Part shown: piece by piece, positions 27,601 to 34,902 of the stretch | Layout of the letters: each line of letters starts with the position of its first letter | Numbering within the stretch: position 1 is the stretch's first letter | Assembly: GCA_049889175.1 (NCBI GenBank) | Contig: JBMHDW010000001.1 | Coordinates: forward strand, 248,001-312,000 | From: JBMHDW01 sp049889175 | GTDB lineage: Bacteria > Pseudomonadota > Gammaproteobacteria > Comchoanobacterales > Comchoanobacteraceae | DNA: 64,000 nt | Direction: 5' to 3' | Translations under genes and position numbers: made by a program | The notes under the pieces: generated by a model | Databases searched by the model: none | Told to the model about the DNA's origin: nothing | Seen by the model: only the letters and a program-made list of their open reading frames with translations

Positions 27601-29505
27601 CAGAAAGCGGTTATTTTCTGGTCTGTATGTAAAAAAAGTATTATCTATAGATGATAACTGAGATTTATATACCCATTGATTCTTTGGTTTTCTGTATCTG
27701 GGCACATTTGGAGGTAAATAATCCCCCGAATAAATATCACGATTATTAGCATCATAGTCAAAATAAACATGAGACCATTGAAATAAGGTTTGAGGAACCC
27801 CAAACATTGGTAAAAACCTGCTAATCTTTTCAAATTCTCCTCTTGCTATATAAAAATCAATGATCGCACTATTAATGTATTTAGCCTCATCATATTGTTT
27901 ACTGATGATGTGTTCATCACTTGCTATGATACGATTTTGAATTTCAAAAAGTGTATCAGTAAAATCCCCTAGGATAATGATATTTATTTTCTCTAATTGA
28001 TATACACTGGGGAAATCTGTACAATAAGCTAATGTTAAACCTCTCCTCCATCTACTATATGAAGCATTGTAGTAAAAAGAATAGTAATAATGCAATAAAT
28101 TCCTAGAATGCTCCTCTACAGTCACACCTAATGCTTTGGCTTCATTTCCATTTTTAACAAGATAAAGTAAAGAGGATAAGTGAAAAAATGCATCTGAAAT
28201 GGTTTTACGAAGAAATATAAATTCCGGGCCAAACTGATTTAAGAATCCAAAACCCTTTACCCCATTTTCTTGTTCAATTTTCTCTAATAAACTTTCCAAT
28301 CGTGCACGATTTTTGATATAAAGATCAACAATAATGTCTCGGGTATTAACGCTTCTATTAGTTTTTAGATCTAATACGTGCGCCATAACTTGTGTCATCA
28401 TCTTAATCATTACGGGGTGTTCTTCTTGATACAATGCCATCATCAAAAACTCATAGTGATCGATCCATTCTTCGTTTCGATTAAAGCCCTCAATTAATGC
28501 TTTGGGATCAGAATGAATGGCCTTTTGATCCACCTTAAAAGAAAGGGGTTTATTTGTGTTCATAGGAACATTCATACTCGTACATGATTGAAGCCACTTT
28601 GTACATTCAGCTAACCTTTCGTGGACTCTATCTTGCAAGTCAACCAGTATCTGGTCATCGAGATTTAGCTGATGCTTTTCAAAACGACGTGCTAAATTTG
28701 GTAGTATTTTACGCTCACCCAACAACATTAAAAGTGCGTAATGGGCATCAGCATCATTACTAATTGAAACTGGATTTTTAAATAGAATTTTTGATTCATC
28801 CAGGTAACGTTGTATCAGCACTATTTTGATTAAGGGCTGAATCAATTGAGCTACTTCTCCTCCTTCAAAGCGCAAGGCAGCCATAGTAGACTTAACCATA
28901 CAAGTTCCAGAGCTTTGCTTTTTCCATGGTGTTGATATATATGTAGGTTGCGTGTTTTTAAATTCAAATACAAGCCCATCTTGGGGGATTTTACTATCTG
29001 GAAGCTTAGCGATTTCCGTTATTTTTTTAATAAAATCATTAATGATATTGTGGCAATCTGACTCTTTTACATTTTTAATATTCCAATGATGGTAATGCCC
29101 AGTCGGTGCGCCCCAACCAAGATTAATACAAATAATACTCAATGAGTTATTTTCATAGACACATCTAAGCACAACTGCATGGCCGCAACCATAGTATCTT
29201 TTTAGGGCTAAAGGAATCCAGAAGATATTTTGTTTATCATGTCTCTTTGAGACTACATTGTAATTGCCCATCATTAAAGCTACCCTTTCAATCATGCGAT
29301 CGACACCATTGGTATCTTCAGCATTATTCTTATCTAAGAAAGCTTTGGATTTGCCTAAACAAGAGTGAATAGTCTTTAGTACAACATCAAGGCTAGGGAA
29401 AGAAACTTTGCGTTTATACCTATCTTTGCTTTTTGAGGTACCTTCTAAAAAACTTAAGGAATCATCAAACAAAAATAATTCTAATAATTTTAAGAGTTGA
29501 TCCAT
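21601..29505 (-). CDS. giant DUF3638/DUF3645-type protein with helicase-like ATPase core
   Basis: This 2634-residue protein is a paralogue of the gene at 34903-42900. Visible in order: an N-terminal LFLFDDSL motif (about 11-17) shared by both; H109, N128 and QSSGTC (Q197, C202), an arrangement like CE-clan cysteine proteases; a large helical middle; EQGKGKTT (Walker A, about 1464-1471); DEMP (about 1580); GTDVVM; QYWGRARQ (about 2050), like helicase motif VI; a short internal duplication (KAKSSAAKLRNHFL and KANSSADKLRNLFL, about 2440-2490); and two or three membrane helices at about 2505-2575. I recall the ATPase core as Pfam DUF3638, mostly found in giant eukaryotic proteins and in some intracellular bacteria. 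Function unknown; a host-directed effector is the likeliest reading. AGGG precedes the ATG. Confidence 0.75.
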   Translation of the reverse strand: MDQLLKLLELFLFDDSLSFLEGTSKSKDRYKRKVSFPSLDVVLKTIHSCLGKSKAFLDKNNAEDTNGVDRMIERVALMMGNYNVVSKRHDKQNIFWIPLALKRYYGCGHAVVLRCVYENNSLSIICINLGWGAPTGHYHHWNIKNVKESDCHNIINDFIKKITEIAKLPDSKIPQDGLVFEFKNTQPTYISTPWKKQSSGTCMVKSTMAALRFEGGEVAQLIQPLIKIVLIQRYLDESKILFKNPVSISNDADAHYALLMLLGERKILPNLARRFEKHQLNLDDQILVDLQDRVHERLAECTKWLQSCTSMNVPMNTNKPLSFKVDQKAIHSDPKALIEGFNRNEEWIDHYEFLMMALYQEEHPVMIKMMTQVMAHVLDLKTNRSVNTRDIIVDLYIKNRARLESLLEKIEQENGVKGFGFLNQFGPEFIFLRKTISDAFFHLSSLLYLVKNGNEAKALGVTVEEHSRNLLHYYYSFYYNASYSRWRRGLTLAYCTDFPSVYQLEKINIIILGDFTDTLFEIQNRIIASDEHIISKQYDEAKYINSAIIDFYIARGEFEKISRFLPMFGVPQTLFQWSHVYFDYDANNRDIYSGDYLPPNVPRYRKPKNQWVYKSQLSSIDNTFFTYRPENNRFLIEVAYLEGLEDMDSLVLYVLARLQISEKKGSDRIEKWKSFLVNHKNIFSATSLFIQNKNISERKLKDIIILIFNYHAENLFEQSRKEFISWLHGPEILQAAIQRKDIIYCELIWQLVYILGGYVEGEIDVDYSSCLIDGLKLQLNPNASRSRLKWLIGLRCITSKVDLIAKLELSIAEHIGIYINCDAEHALILMDVFWVRTGKIDGIKHQFEPLSGSTSGTQYKYDDGIIKNIHSIVYVEKNLKLVKKPYGLPATKDEFYRSLHRAKVKVYSEILDLFKYDETIETWTFKDEYNNDFKFTRGRKLLLKYDDNWYQYCDHIHQKQLTVWRFKEQYLLVFKESQLKLLTNHKFEDLSRSMSTPDMYQMKIGKKYYDFLYCHEEVTEVLSHWDSRICEFRLINKEKNIIVYPNLNLILKKNDSNQWFLFGRPGWQLTHERPKSLLGYGWGDWLLFKHKAKLKHLVCFINGNGRGLSFHEFHSTNQYICDSRNPGKGKSFYFNLYLLTFLVNCQTDYYAINYLRCLGILEYYNAKKLKNIPKKPEERGISFVVDSVGSVILNEECKNINRVNNLPRFLVPLQNRNSHLLPTLTDATSFSKFKLPNTVDFSLWLPKSCVEKYPLKESKNVPREGQLDYEYQVADVKIKRINTIIKDFKDKFDAHKEGWLKEINGVNEQLVQFGQHCLERIHQALKELRHPLVQVSGSFRPYYNEDMNSLYHVFIHNDEDIVNELNIQDLSVIDLLRNYVSSYLWAQTELQHLNKIHALLESDSNGSDYTIKTVYELMSQRRIYQYDQVEDYPLLLLEYFKGLRLRSVQRTMYDNMLKPSKLISVEQGKGKTTMLLPILARSFVQSQKKSQLVIMVLHDALYSTQSNELSKELQRIYGIESQHLERALSAYSVDDYSKHAQVYFATRECLQKQELLTLTKGSPDHSFYTKVFPNASLIIDEMPLVLDYTVSTIMPVGKKIPLSNTKLSFFVKFYHLLIHSKILNDFKNNMISGLQGVRKKSLLLHNSYYEKSYKNLIKNLSKFSKTLLSVEEVKRLNELLKNPITGDKRIELLKEESKVAWAYEIIFDLVPFKLSLVYRSDYGPDLKKPHLMVPYREGEPTKLQFSKVTQQAFLSIAVLFDDHSFDSRQFQDSYRTFIKKLVDDYCTQFVAGLPVEHTTLKQIFSAQRFSPLFDFLNKDVQCNDKRAQFVSEVIQLLYSKDIHRSVRDNFIYNWVLVTLKKDVFSYYESHYESDPENIRLHSTPSCFAGSAQFFLSRDYDQIRSHDLSSSGRLVRHLVQMEEQGHIVFKKSESLNSWDVFQDASAMVDGGFFITKTDVKEHARNMLSALKEKTYLLFWFDNKPHLLSKTDLMVLDDVTPASLSDAGVNDMKQCFVWFDQARSSGTDVVMNRDAHFLVTVNMLTSLSQFHQYWGRARQAGNGQKLTLILSDELWQKVEKNNKISIKNVCSFLDRQDQNQEPSQQREMAFQQIRQIYRSKMIKEWLEQKKVLDESLLLSHVDGWTKGQFKESYSKWKVNYLISEDDEKFIQSRLKVIDGHQQNSIPGKYTVQASLTVEQNTSQSVNVQHVLSDKKTFIPRELGDWNIITYEWPHPEDQKDYSSRGDFRATENFLYRIVEKVECKQTKIMFIPALWVVFDKHGAIFIHDHEEVPDAFLGSKKPIRELTEDDFKCFDQEGDQHKKQLLKTWIVGGQFELVLHYVKNKKNHDIFNKNLENAFKYWVAFYYKEAHNYTEQLNKIFLSKHINDATEKISKFVSTSNWLIKLRKRMFKYAHRIQKEYRKFASKFLRNYLSQFFNSEEDKAKSSAAKLRNHFLIEAGMSLNKLIELKDKANSSADKLRNLFLSRRLKKQFSRFKFKVKFNQILHNIAGWLPFMALFLYIAYDKLITQAINVTFLNLGVWLASNPWYFVGLTPLIFFVGMLCAFRLADYLMVFIKAKLTDSRETMYQSYYESIKRNCSQYKAGDVENLTKIDIKVDSLDRCEGVPCETKPGNGL
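21622..21637. promoter_or_regulatory. parS-like palindrome 4 (3' end of giant gene)
   Basis: TGTTTCACATGGAACA differs from canonical TGTTTCACGTGAAACA at two positions (9 and 12). It lies inside the last codons of the giant gene, where it encodes part of GVPCETKPG. Confidence 0.5.
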
Positions 29506-30060
29506 TCATTGCCCTGGCTTATTTTTTTGAATCATAACACTAAAAAAATTAAAAAACAATTGTTTATTAAATACTAGGAAGATTTAATGCTTCACTTTTT
29601 GACTTGTACTATATCTTTGACTCATAGCTTAAATGACATCACTATTTAAACATAACAATAGCCAATTAATATTTTCTCTTTATAATGATTCACCAACTAA
29701 TCAAAATGCAAGAAATCCTAATACACCTTAACCCTTATCCAACTTACTGGTGACCATAATCTACTAGAATATACTTAATTATTACAGTGAATCCTATTAA
29801 CTCTACCTCACACAAGTACAGATAACGACTTTGGCTTTACGATCTTTTCAAATGTATATCTGTCACTTATAACAATTTTTTCACGTGAAACCTATTGATG
29901 GTTAATGTTTTCATGTTGACCACTAATTATCCAGTTTTTAGAGATTATCTTGCATTTATCATGACAACTTTACTCTTTAATCTCTGCTTCTGTAACTTAC
30001 TCAAGATAATCAATAGAAAAATTATTTTAGTTTATTCACTTAGGATCTTGTTAGATATGA
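29506..30060. other. AT-rich intergenic region
   Basis: About 555 bases without a convincing gene. A 63-codon frame from 29895 has no ribosome site and odd composition, and I reject it. The stretch carries a parS-like palindrome at 29877-29892 and probably the promoter of the giant gene at its left end. I see no RNA gene or clear terminator. Confidence 0.5.
29877..29892. promoter_or_regulatory. parS-like palindrome 5
   Basis: TTTTTCACGTGAAACC keeps the canonical centre CACGTG and differs from TGTTTCACGTGAAACA at positions 2 and 16. It is intergenic. Confidence 0.5.
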
Positions 30061-30090
30061 TTCTTCATAATAACTCTAAAAACTAATCTA

Positions 30091-31689
30091 TTATTGAATA
30101 CTGCAAACTCTTTGATTATTTTGAGGGCTATTTGTTTGCTCCTGAGTTATGGCTTGATTTAAACGATAAAATAAGCCATGTCGTGGTGCGGCTAAACCAA
30201 CGCGCTCAAAAAAGCTTAACTGCAATCGTTGTTTCTCATTAATATATCTATATTTAAGTGGCTCAATAATGACATCCACTAGCTGGTCTTGCACAGGTAT
30301 TAACGAACCTGGAAATTGAGCGTGTCTTATTGCCTTAACACGGCCATCATTTAATATAAAGAACGCCATGTAGTCGTGAGCATAGAGATCAGTAGTACCT
30401 TTAAGATCCTCTATTTCTATGAGTGAATTAGAATCATCATGCAAAACATAAACCTGATTAAATGAGCAGCCATCGTTCTGTAATAGAATATATGTATTGC
30501 CATCAGTAGAAGCTACTTTCCTTACCATACCAGTTGGACGATACATCTCGCCCCCATTAAGTCCGAATCTTCTGCAATTAGTAATGTTATCAAATAGCCA
30601 AGATATATCGACACGGCCAGCTGTAACAAGTGGTGCATCAAGATGAAAACTTTTCCCACCATGTGGTGCATGTCTAATATTATTTATCAAGAAGTCAGTC
30701 AAGGTGTAGTACACCGATGCTGGACATTCTTGGGAAGTAACATACCTTAAAGACCCATTGATCGAATCTTTGACTTTTATAACTGCTTGATCATCCTTGA
30801 GGAATACCACATCCGCAGGTATCTCTTTAAACTTCTTTAACGATTCCCGAGAAGGTATACCACATTGACCATAGTCATTGATGCCATAAACAAATAATCT
30901 AAACCTATCATCTGATAGATTTCGACCCCAGATAAATAATTGATTTATACCCGCACTGATTCCCTTTATATCTAGCTCATTTATCGGTGGAATTCCTGTG
31001 TCATCATTTCTAGGTAGCTCTGAGAATACTTCAGTCTTAAGATGGGGATTGATGCCTCTCTTTTCGAGAAATTCACCCCAAAAAAACAACTTACCATGTG
31101 TTGTTAACCCGACGATAAAGTGGTGTCCCACCCCCACTTGTATAAATTGCTCACCAGCTTCTAAACGACTTGGTAGTGTCTTGAGATAACTAGGGGGCAT
31201 CATCTCCCAACTTTCTGGCCTGCTATTATCTGTTTCATCATTTATTGCAGGATGAACACCTGCAACAACAATCTGTCCTTGTTCATCCAAAAAAACGCTC
31301 GTATAAAATGAAACAGCCACCTGAACTGGTTTTTGAAATGAGTATTTTATAATATTTTTAGAGGCCCATTGATTGTATTCCTTGTTTAATACAAGCGCGT
31401 TGCTGAAATCACTTGGGTGATGCCCAGTATAGTCAATAATTAGCTTTTCAATATCTTCAATATTTATAACATCCTTAAACGACCCATCTACGCTTTTTTC
31501 CTGATAGGCATGTAATTCCTTAGCTAAAAGATCACTCTCTTCTAAAACATCTTTTTGTATCAATTGAGCCATCTCGTTTTCATTGCTATTAAACAGTAAG
31601 CGAGCCATCAGGTTTCGTATTTTTTTACTCTGGTAAGCGAAACGCTCTCTTAATGAAACAGGTAAAGTTATATCATCTGCAACAATCAT
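30091..31689 (-). CDS. F-box-like plus RCC1-repeat protein, copy A
   Basis: The 532-residue protein is nearly identical over long stretches to copy B at 31918-33537. Residues 76-115 (INIEDIEKLIIDYTGHHPSD, then LVLNKEYNQWASKNI) look like an F-box. From about 125 on, RCC1-type blades appear: VAVSFYTSVFLDEQGQIVVAG, TTHGKLFFWGE, INQLFIWGRN and RLFVYGINDYGQCG. RCC1 propellers bind proteins or chromatin in eukaryotes, and Legionella and Coxiella relatives use RCC1-repeat effectors. The start is placed at 31689, where copy B starts and AAGGAAC lies upstream, not at the frame's first codon at 31728. Compared with copy B it has a four-residue insertion near residue 16. The function is unproven; a ubiquitin-ligase adaptor or GTPase-regulating effector are alternatives. 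Confidence 0.72.
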   Translation of the reverse strand: MIVADDITLPVSLRERFAYQSKKIRNLMARLLFNSNENEMAQLIQKDVLEESDLLAKELHAYQEKSVDGSFKDVINIEDIEKLIIDYTGHHPSDFSNALVLNKEYNQWASKNIIKYSFQKPVQVAVSFYTSVFLDEQGQIVVAGVHPAINDETDNSRPESWEMMPPSYLKTLPSRLEAGEQFIQVGVGHHFIVGLTTHGKLFFWGEFLEKRGINPHLKTEVFSELPRNDDTGIPPINELDIKGISAGINQLFIWGRNLSDDRFRLFVYGINDYGQCGIPSRESLKKFKEIPADVVFLKDDQAVIKVKDSINGSLRYVTSQECPASVYYTLTDFLINNIRHAPHGGKSFHLDAPLVTAGRVDISWLFDNITNCRRFGLNGGEMYRPTGMVRKVASTDGNTYILLQNDGCSFNQVYVLHDDSNSLIEIEDLKGTTDLYAHDYMAFFILNDGRVKAIRHAQFPGSLIPVQDQLVDVIIEPLKYRYINEKQRLQLSFFERVGLAAPRHGLFYRLNQAITQEQTNSPQNNQRVCSIQ

Positions 31690-31810
31690 TTTGTTCCTTA
31701 TATAGATCTTATACTTAATTATACCCAATAAAAACGATACAAGTCAACTACTTAATTAGCTTAAACTCTATGGATAGAGTCTTAAAATCCCAAGCAATCA
31801 TACTAACTCA

Positions 31811-31887
31811 TAATATTGAGGATACCAAACACATGACATATTTAATGGTCTTCTAACAACAAAAATGGGCTGTATTTGATCACTTCA
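31811..31887 (-). pseudogene. remnant of the 3' end of the cysteine-peptidase-like gene
   Basis: The minus strand here reads like the end of the gene at 33651-34832, including the terminal LNIM codons and a TAG stop at 31811-31813. It carries two internal deletions relative to that gene: the AAACACATGAC to TTTAATGGTCTT segment is shortened, and so is the piece before CTAACAACAAAAATGGGCT. It marks the edge of the tandem duplication. Confidence 0.7.
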
Positions 31888-31888
31888 T

Positions 31889-33778
31889 TCTTCATGATAA
31901 CTCTAAAAACTAATCTATTATTGAATACTGCAAACTCTTTGATTATTTTGAGGGCTATTTGTTTGCTCCTGAGTTATGGCTTTATTTAAACGATAAAATA
32001 AGCCATGTCGTGGTTCAACTAGACCAACGCGCTCAAAAAAGCTTAACTGCAATCGTGGTTTCTCATTAATAAATCTATGCTTAAGTGGCTCAATAGTGAC
32101 ATCCACTAATTGGTCTTGAACTGGTATTAACGAACCTGGAAATAGCTGGTGTCTTATTGCCTTAACACGGCCATCATTTAATATAAAGAACGCCATGTAG
32201 TCATGAGCATAGAGATCAGTAGTACCTTTAAGAGCCTCTATTTCTATGAGTGTATTAGAATTATCGTGAGTAACGTAAATCTGATTATATGAGCAGCCAT
32301 CGTTCTGTAATAGAATATATGTATTTCTGTAAGTAGAGGCTATTTTCTTTACCTCACCAGTTGGATGATAAACCTTCTCAACCTGATTAGGATTGATAAT
32401 TCTGTGCTTAAGAATGCCATCATAAAGCCAAAACACATGGAAACCGCCACCAGTAACAAGTGGTGTACCAAGATGAACACTTTTCAGATAATAGGATCCA
32501 CCATGTGGTGCATGTCTAATATTATTTGTCAAGTACTCAGGCAAGGTGTAATCCTCTGCAGGACATTCTTGGGAGGTAACATACCTTAAAGACCCATTGT
32601 GCGAATCTTTGATGACAAAAACTGAGTGGTCTTCATTAACATCTATCTTTAGTATATCTTGAAAGCAATCATGCAAAGGCACCTCTTTAAACTTCTTTAA
32701 CGATTCCTCAAAGGGTATACCACATTGACCATAGTCATTGATGCCATAAACAAATAATCTTAGCTTATTGTCTAATAGATTTCGACCCCAGATAAACAAT
32801 TGATTTATACCTGCACTGATTCCCTTTATACCTAGCTCATCTATCGGTGGAAGTCCTGTGTCATCATTTCTAGGTAGCTCTGAGAACACTTCAGTCTTAA
32901 GATGGGGATTGATGCCTCTCTTTCCGAGAAATTCACCCCAAAAAAACAACTTACCATGTGTTGTTAACCCGGCGATAAAGGGGTGCCCCACCCCCACTTG
33001 TATAAATTGCTCACCAGCTTCTAAACGACTTGGTGGTGTCTTGAGATAACTAGGGGGCATCATCTCCCAACTTTCTGGCCTGTAATTATCTGTTTCATCA
33101 TTTATTGCAGGATGAACACCTGCAACAACAATCTGTCCTTGTTCATCCAAAAAAACGCTCGTATAAAATGAAACAGCCACCTGAACTGGTTTTTGAAATG
33201 AGTACTTTATAATATTTTTAGAGGCCCATTGATTGTATTCCTTGTTTAATAAAAGCGCTTTGCTGTAATCACTTGGGTGATGCCCAGTATAATCAATAAT
33301 TAGTTTTTCAATATCTTCAATATTTATAATATCCTTAAACGACCCACCTACGCTTTTTTCCTGATAGGCATGTAATTCCTTAGCTAAAAGATCACTCTCT
33401 TCTAAAACATCTTTTTGCATCAATTGAACCGTCTCGTTTTCATTGCTATTAGACAGTAAGCGAACCATCAGGTTTTGTATTTTTTTACTCTGCTCTCTTA
33501 ATGAAACAGGTAAAGTTATATCATCTGCAATAATCATTTTGTTCCTTATATAGATCTAATACTTAATCATATCTAACAAAAAGACTATAAGTCAATTACT
33601 TAATTAGATTAAATTCTATGGATAGAGTCTTAAAATCCCAAGCAATCAGACTAACGCATAATATTGAGAACACCAAACACATGACCCCGTGAACCAACAG
33701 TATCGCCAATTTTAATGGTCTTTTCCTGAATTTCACGCGCATTTCTAACAACAAAAATGGGCTTTATTTGATCACTTG
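31889..33778. repeat. tandem duplication, copy B
   Basis: This is the second copy of the block at 30061-31887. It runs from the TTCTTCATGATAACTC flank through the RCC1 gene into the intact peptidase-like gene as far as GGGCTTTATTTGATCACTT, where homology with copy A stops. Confidence 0.75.
31918..33537 (-). CDS. F-box-like plus RCC1-repeat protein, copy B
   Basis: The 539-residue protein has the same layout as copy A: a short N-terminal helix region, an F-box-like segment (IEKLIIDYTGHHPSDYSKAL) and RCC1-type blades. The copies diverge most in the region after the third blade (copy B reads EVPLHDCFQDILKIDVNEDH; copy A is shorter). The last 100 residues are almost the same in both, ending NNQRVCSIQ. 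An AAGGAAC ribosome site sits before the ATG. Both frames are intact, which argues that both are still used. The uneven divergence suggests diversification of one propeller face, which would alter target binding; this is inference. Confidence 0.72.
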   Translation of the reverse strand: MIIADDITLPVSLREQSKKIQNLMVRLLSNSNENETVQLMQKDVLEESDLLAKELHAYQEKSVGGSFKDIINIEDIEKLIIDYTGHHPSDYSKALLLNKEYNQWASKNIIKYSFQKPVQVAVSFYTSVFLDEQGQIVVAGVHPAINDETDNYRPESWEMMPPSYLKTPPSRLEAGEQFIQVGVGHPFIAGLTTHGKLFFWGEFLGKRGINPHLKTEVFSELPRNDDTGLPPIDELGIKGISAGINQLFIWGRNLLDNKLRLFVYGINDYGQCGIPFEESLKKFKEVPLHDCFQDILKIDVNEDHSVFVIKDSHNGSLRYVTSQECPAEDYTLPEYLTNNIRHAPHGGSYYLKSVHLGTPLVTGGGFHVFWLYDGILKHRIINPNQVEKVYHPTGEVKKIASTYRNTYILLQNDGCSYNQIYVTHDNSNTLIEIEALKGTTDLYAHDYMAFFILNDGRVKAIRHQLFPGSLIPVQDQLVDVTIEPLKHRFINEKPRLQLSFFERVGLVEPRHGLFYRLNKAITQEQTNSPQNNQRVCSIQ

Positions 33779-34832
33779 ATAAACACCTTACATTCAAGCC
33801 AATTCCATCCATGCCTGACTCTGAAAGTGTATCAATATTTCGATTAGCTTCAATGGTTTGGACAATCATCTTGTTTTTCGGAAACATTGGCCTAAAAACA
33901 GAGTGTGATTCTAATGCCTTTTTCACACGTTCATCAGCACCACCTTCCAAATACTGATGAAAATCATTTGTACTTAAACGGCATTGCCCTTGTGGTACTT
34001 GATAGCTATTAATAACATTGATGAACTCACTGCAATCTGTAGCACATAAATGGCTTCTCTTAATGGTATTATGCACCCTATCCTGCTCACCTGTACCACC
34101 AAAGACATAGCCCCCTCCAGAATCACCTGTCCAGACATTAAGACCTTTTCTTTGAGAGATAAAAGAAGATTGTGGTAGTCTCTTGACTATATCCTCTGGA
34201 ATCTGATGATTATGCTGAGTTGGATCATTTAGATCAAAAGCATACTGTGGTTTGTCAGTCAGCGCCTCAAGGACTAATTTTTGTGTCATGTGCCATGTAG
34301 CAACTCGTGCTGTACCCCAAAAATTCCAGCCATTATTCATAAAGGCATCCGTCATGCCATAACTACAAAGTTTTTTATTAATTGCATCACTTCCACCAAG
34401 CCAGGGAAGATACTCAGGCGAACGCTGAAATGTTGAGTATGGATCTTTGAGATCACCCTCTTCTGAAAACACTATTTTAGGAACAAGTTTCTCAGCTTCT
34501 TGTATGACTCTCTGATAATAAATGCTCTGTTTATTAAACTTTACGGGGTACTCTTTTCCAGGCTTATCAGTATCCCAAAATTGTCTATATTCCTCGTTAA
34601 ACTGTTTATAGAAATCTATTGATTGCATCGCCTTTGTCTTCACATTATCGACCAGTTTTTGAGTACTTCCCTCAGAAAACTCATCACTTTCTGAAAGTGT
34701 AACTTGAATATTTCTTGAAAGCTTAGCATGTTTTAAAGCAACTTCTTGCTGATAATTAGCAATGTATTCCAAACCACTTTTAAGGTTAGCATGTGTTGTG
34801 GCACTGGCCTTACGTAATGTTAAATTTTTCAT
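33651..34832 (-). CDS. NlpC/P60-like cysteine peptidase candidate
   Basis: The 393-residue protein has a long helical N-terminal region and then a C-terminal part resembling NlpC/P60 peptidases. CATDCSEFINVI (C267) is like DCSGL, and GDTVGSRGHVFGVLNI (H384) is like GDxVxxxxGHVGIxLG. The protein stops nine residues after that His, whereas NlpC domains normally continue some 20-40 residues, so the third catalytic residue may be missing or placed elsewhere. A Gly-rich stretch (TGDSGGGYVFGGTGEQ) precedes the Cys. No signal peptide is visible. A strong GGAGG precedes the ATG. The gene lies between copy B and the second giant gene. The assignment is by motif only; an effector peptidase or transferase is possible. 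Confidence 0.5.
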   Translation of the reverse strand: MKNLTLRKASATTHANLKSGLEYIANYQQEVALKHAKLSRNIQVTLSESDEFSEGSTQKLVDNVKTKAMQSIDFYKQFNEEYRQFWDTDKPGKEYPVKFNKQSIYYQRVIQEAEKLVPKIVFSEEGDLKDPYSTFQRSPEYLPWLGGSDAINKKLCSYGMTDAFMNNGWNFWGTARVATWHMTQKLVLEALTDKPQYAFDLNDPTQHNHQIPEDIVKRLPQSSFISQRKGLNVWTGDSGGGYVFGGTGEQDRVHNTIKRSHLCATDCSEFINVINSYQVPQGQCRLSTNDFHQYLEGGADERVKKALESHSVFRPMFPKNKMIVQTIEANRNIDTLSESGMDGIGLNVRCLSSDQIKPIFVVRNAREIQEKTIKIGDTVGSRGHVFGVLNIMR

Positions 34833-34902
34833 ATATTAAACCTCCAAAAAAATGATAAAATATAAATTTTTATAAAAATATTAACACTTTACCGTATAAA
34901 AA

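Larger units (their letters stand above)
30061..31887. repeat. tandem duplication, copy A (with decayed right end)
   Basis: This block matches 31889-33778 along nearly its whole length: the flank TAACTCTAAAAACTAATC, the RCC1 gene, the upstream leader, and a shortened copy of the 3' end of the peptidase-like gene. The junction with copy B is near 31888. Confidence 0.8.

Noticed and set aside
29895..30086. Small plus-strand frame of 63 codons
   Set aside because: No ribosome site, no recognisable family, biased toward random hydrophobic residues in AT-rich DNA, and its 3' part falls in the duplicated flank.
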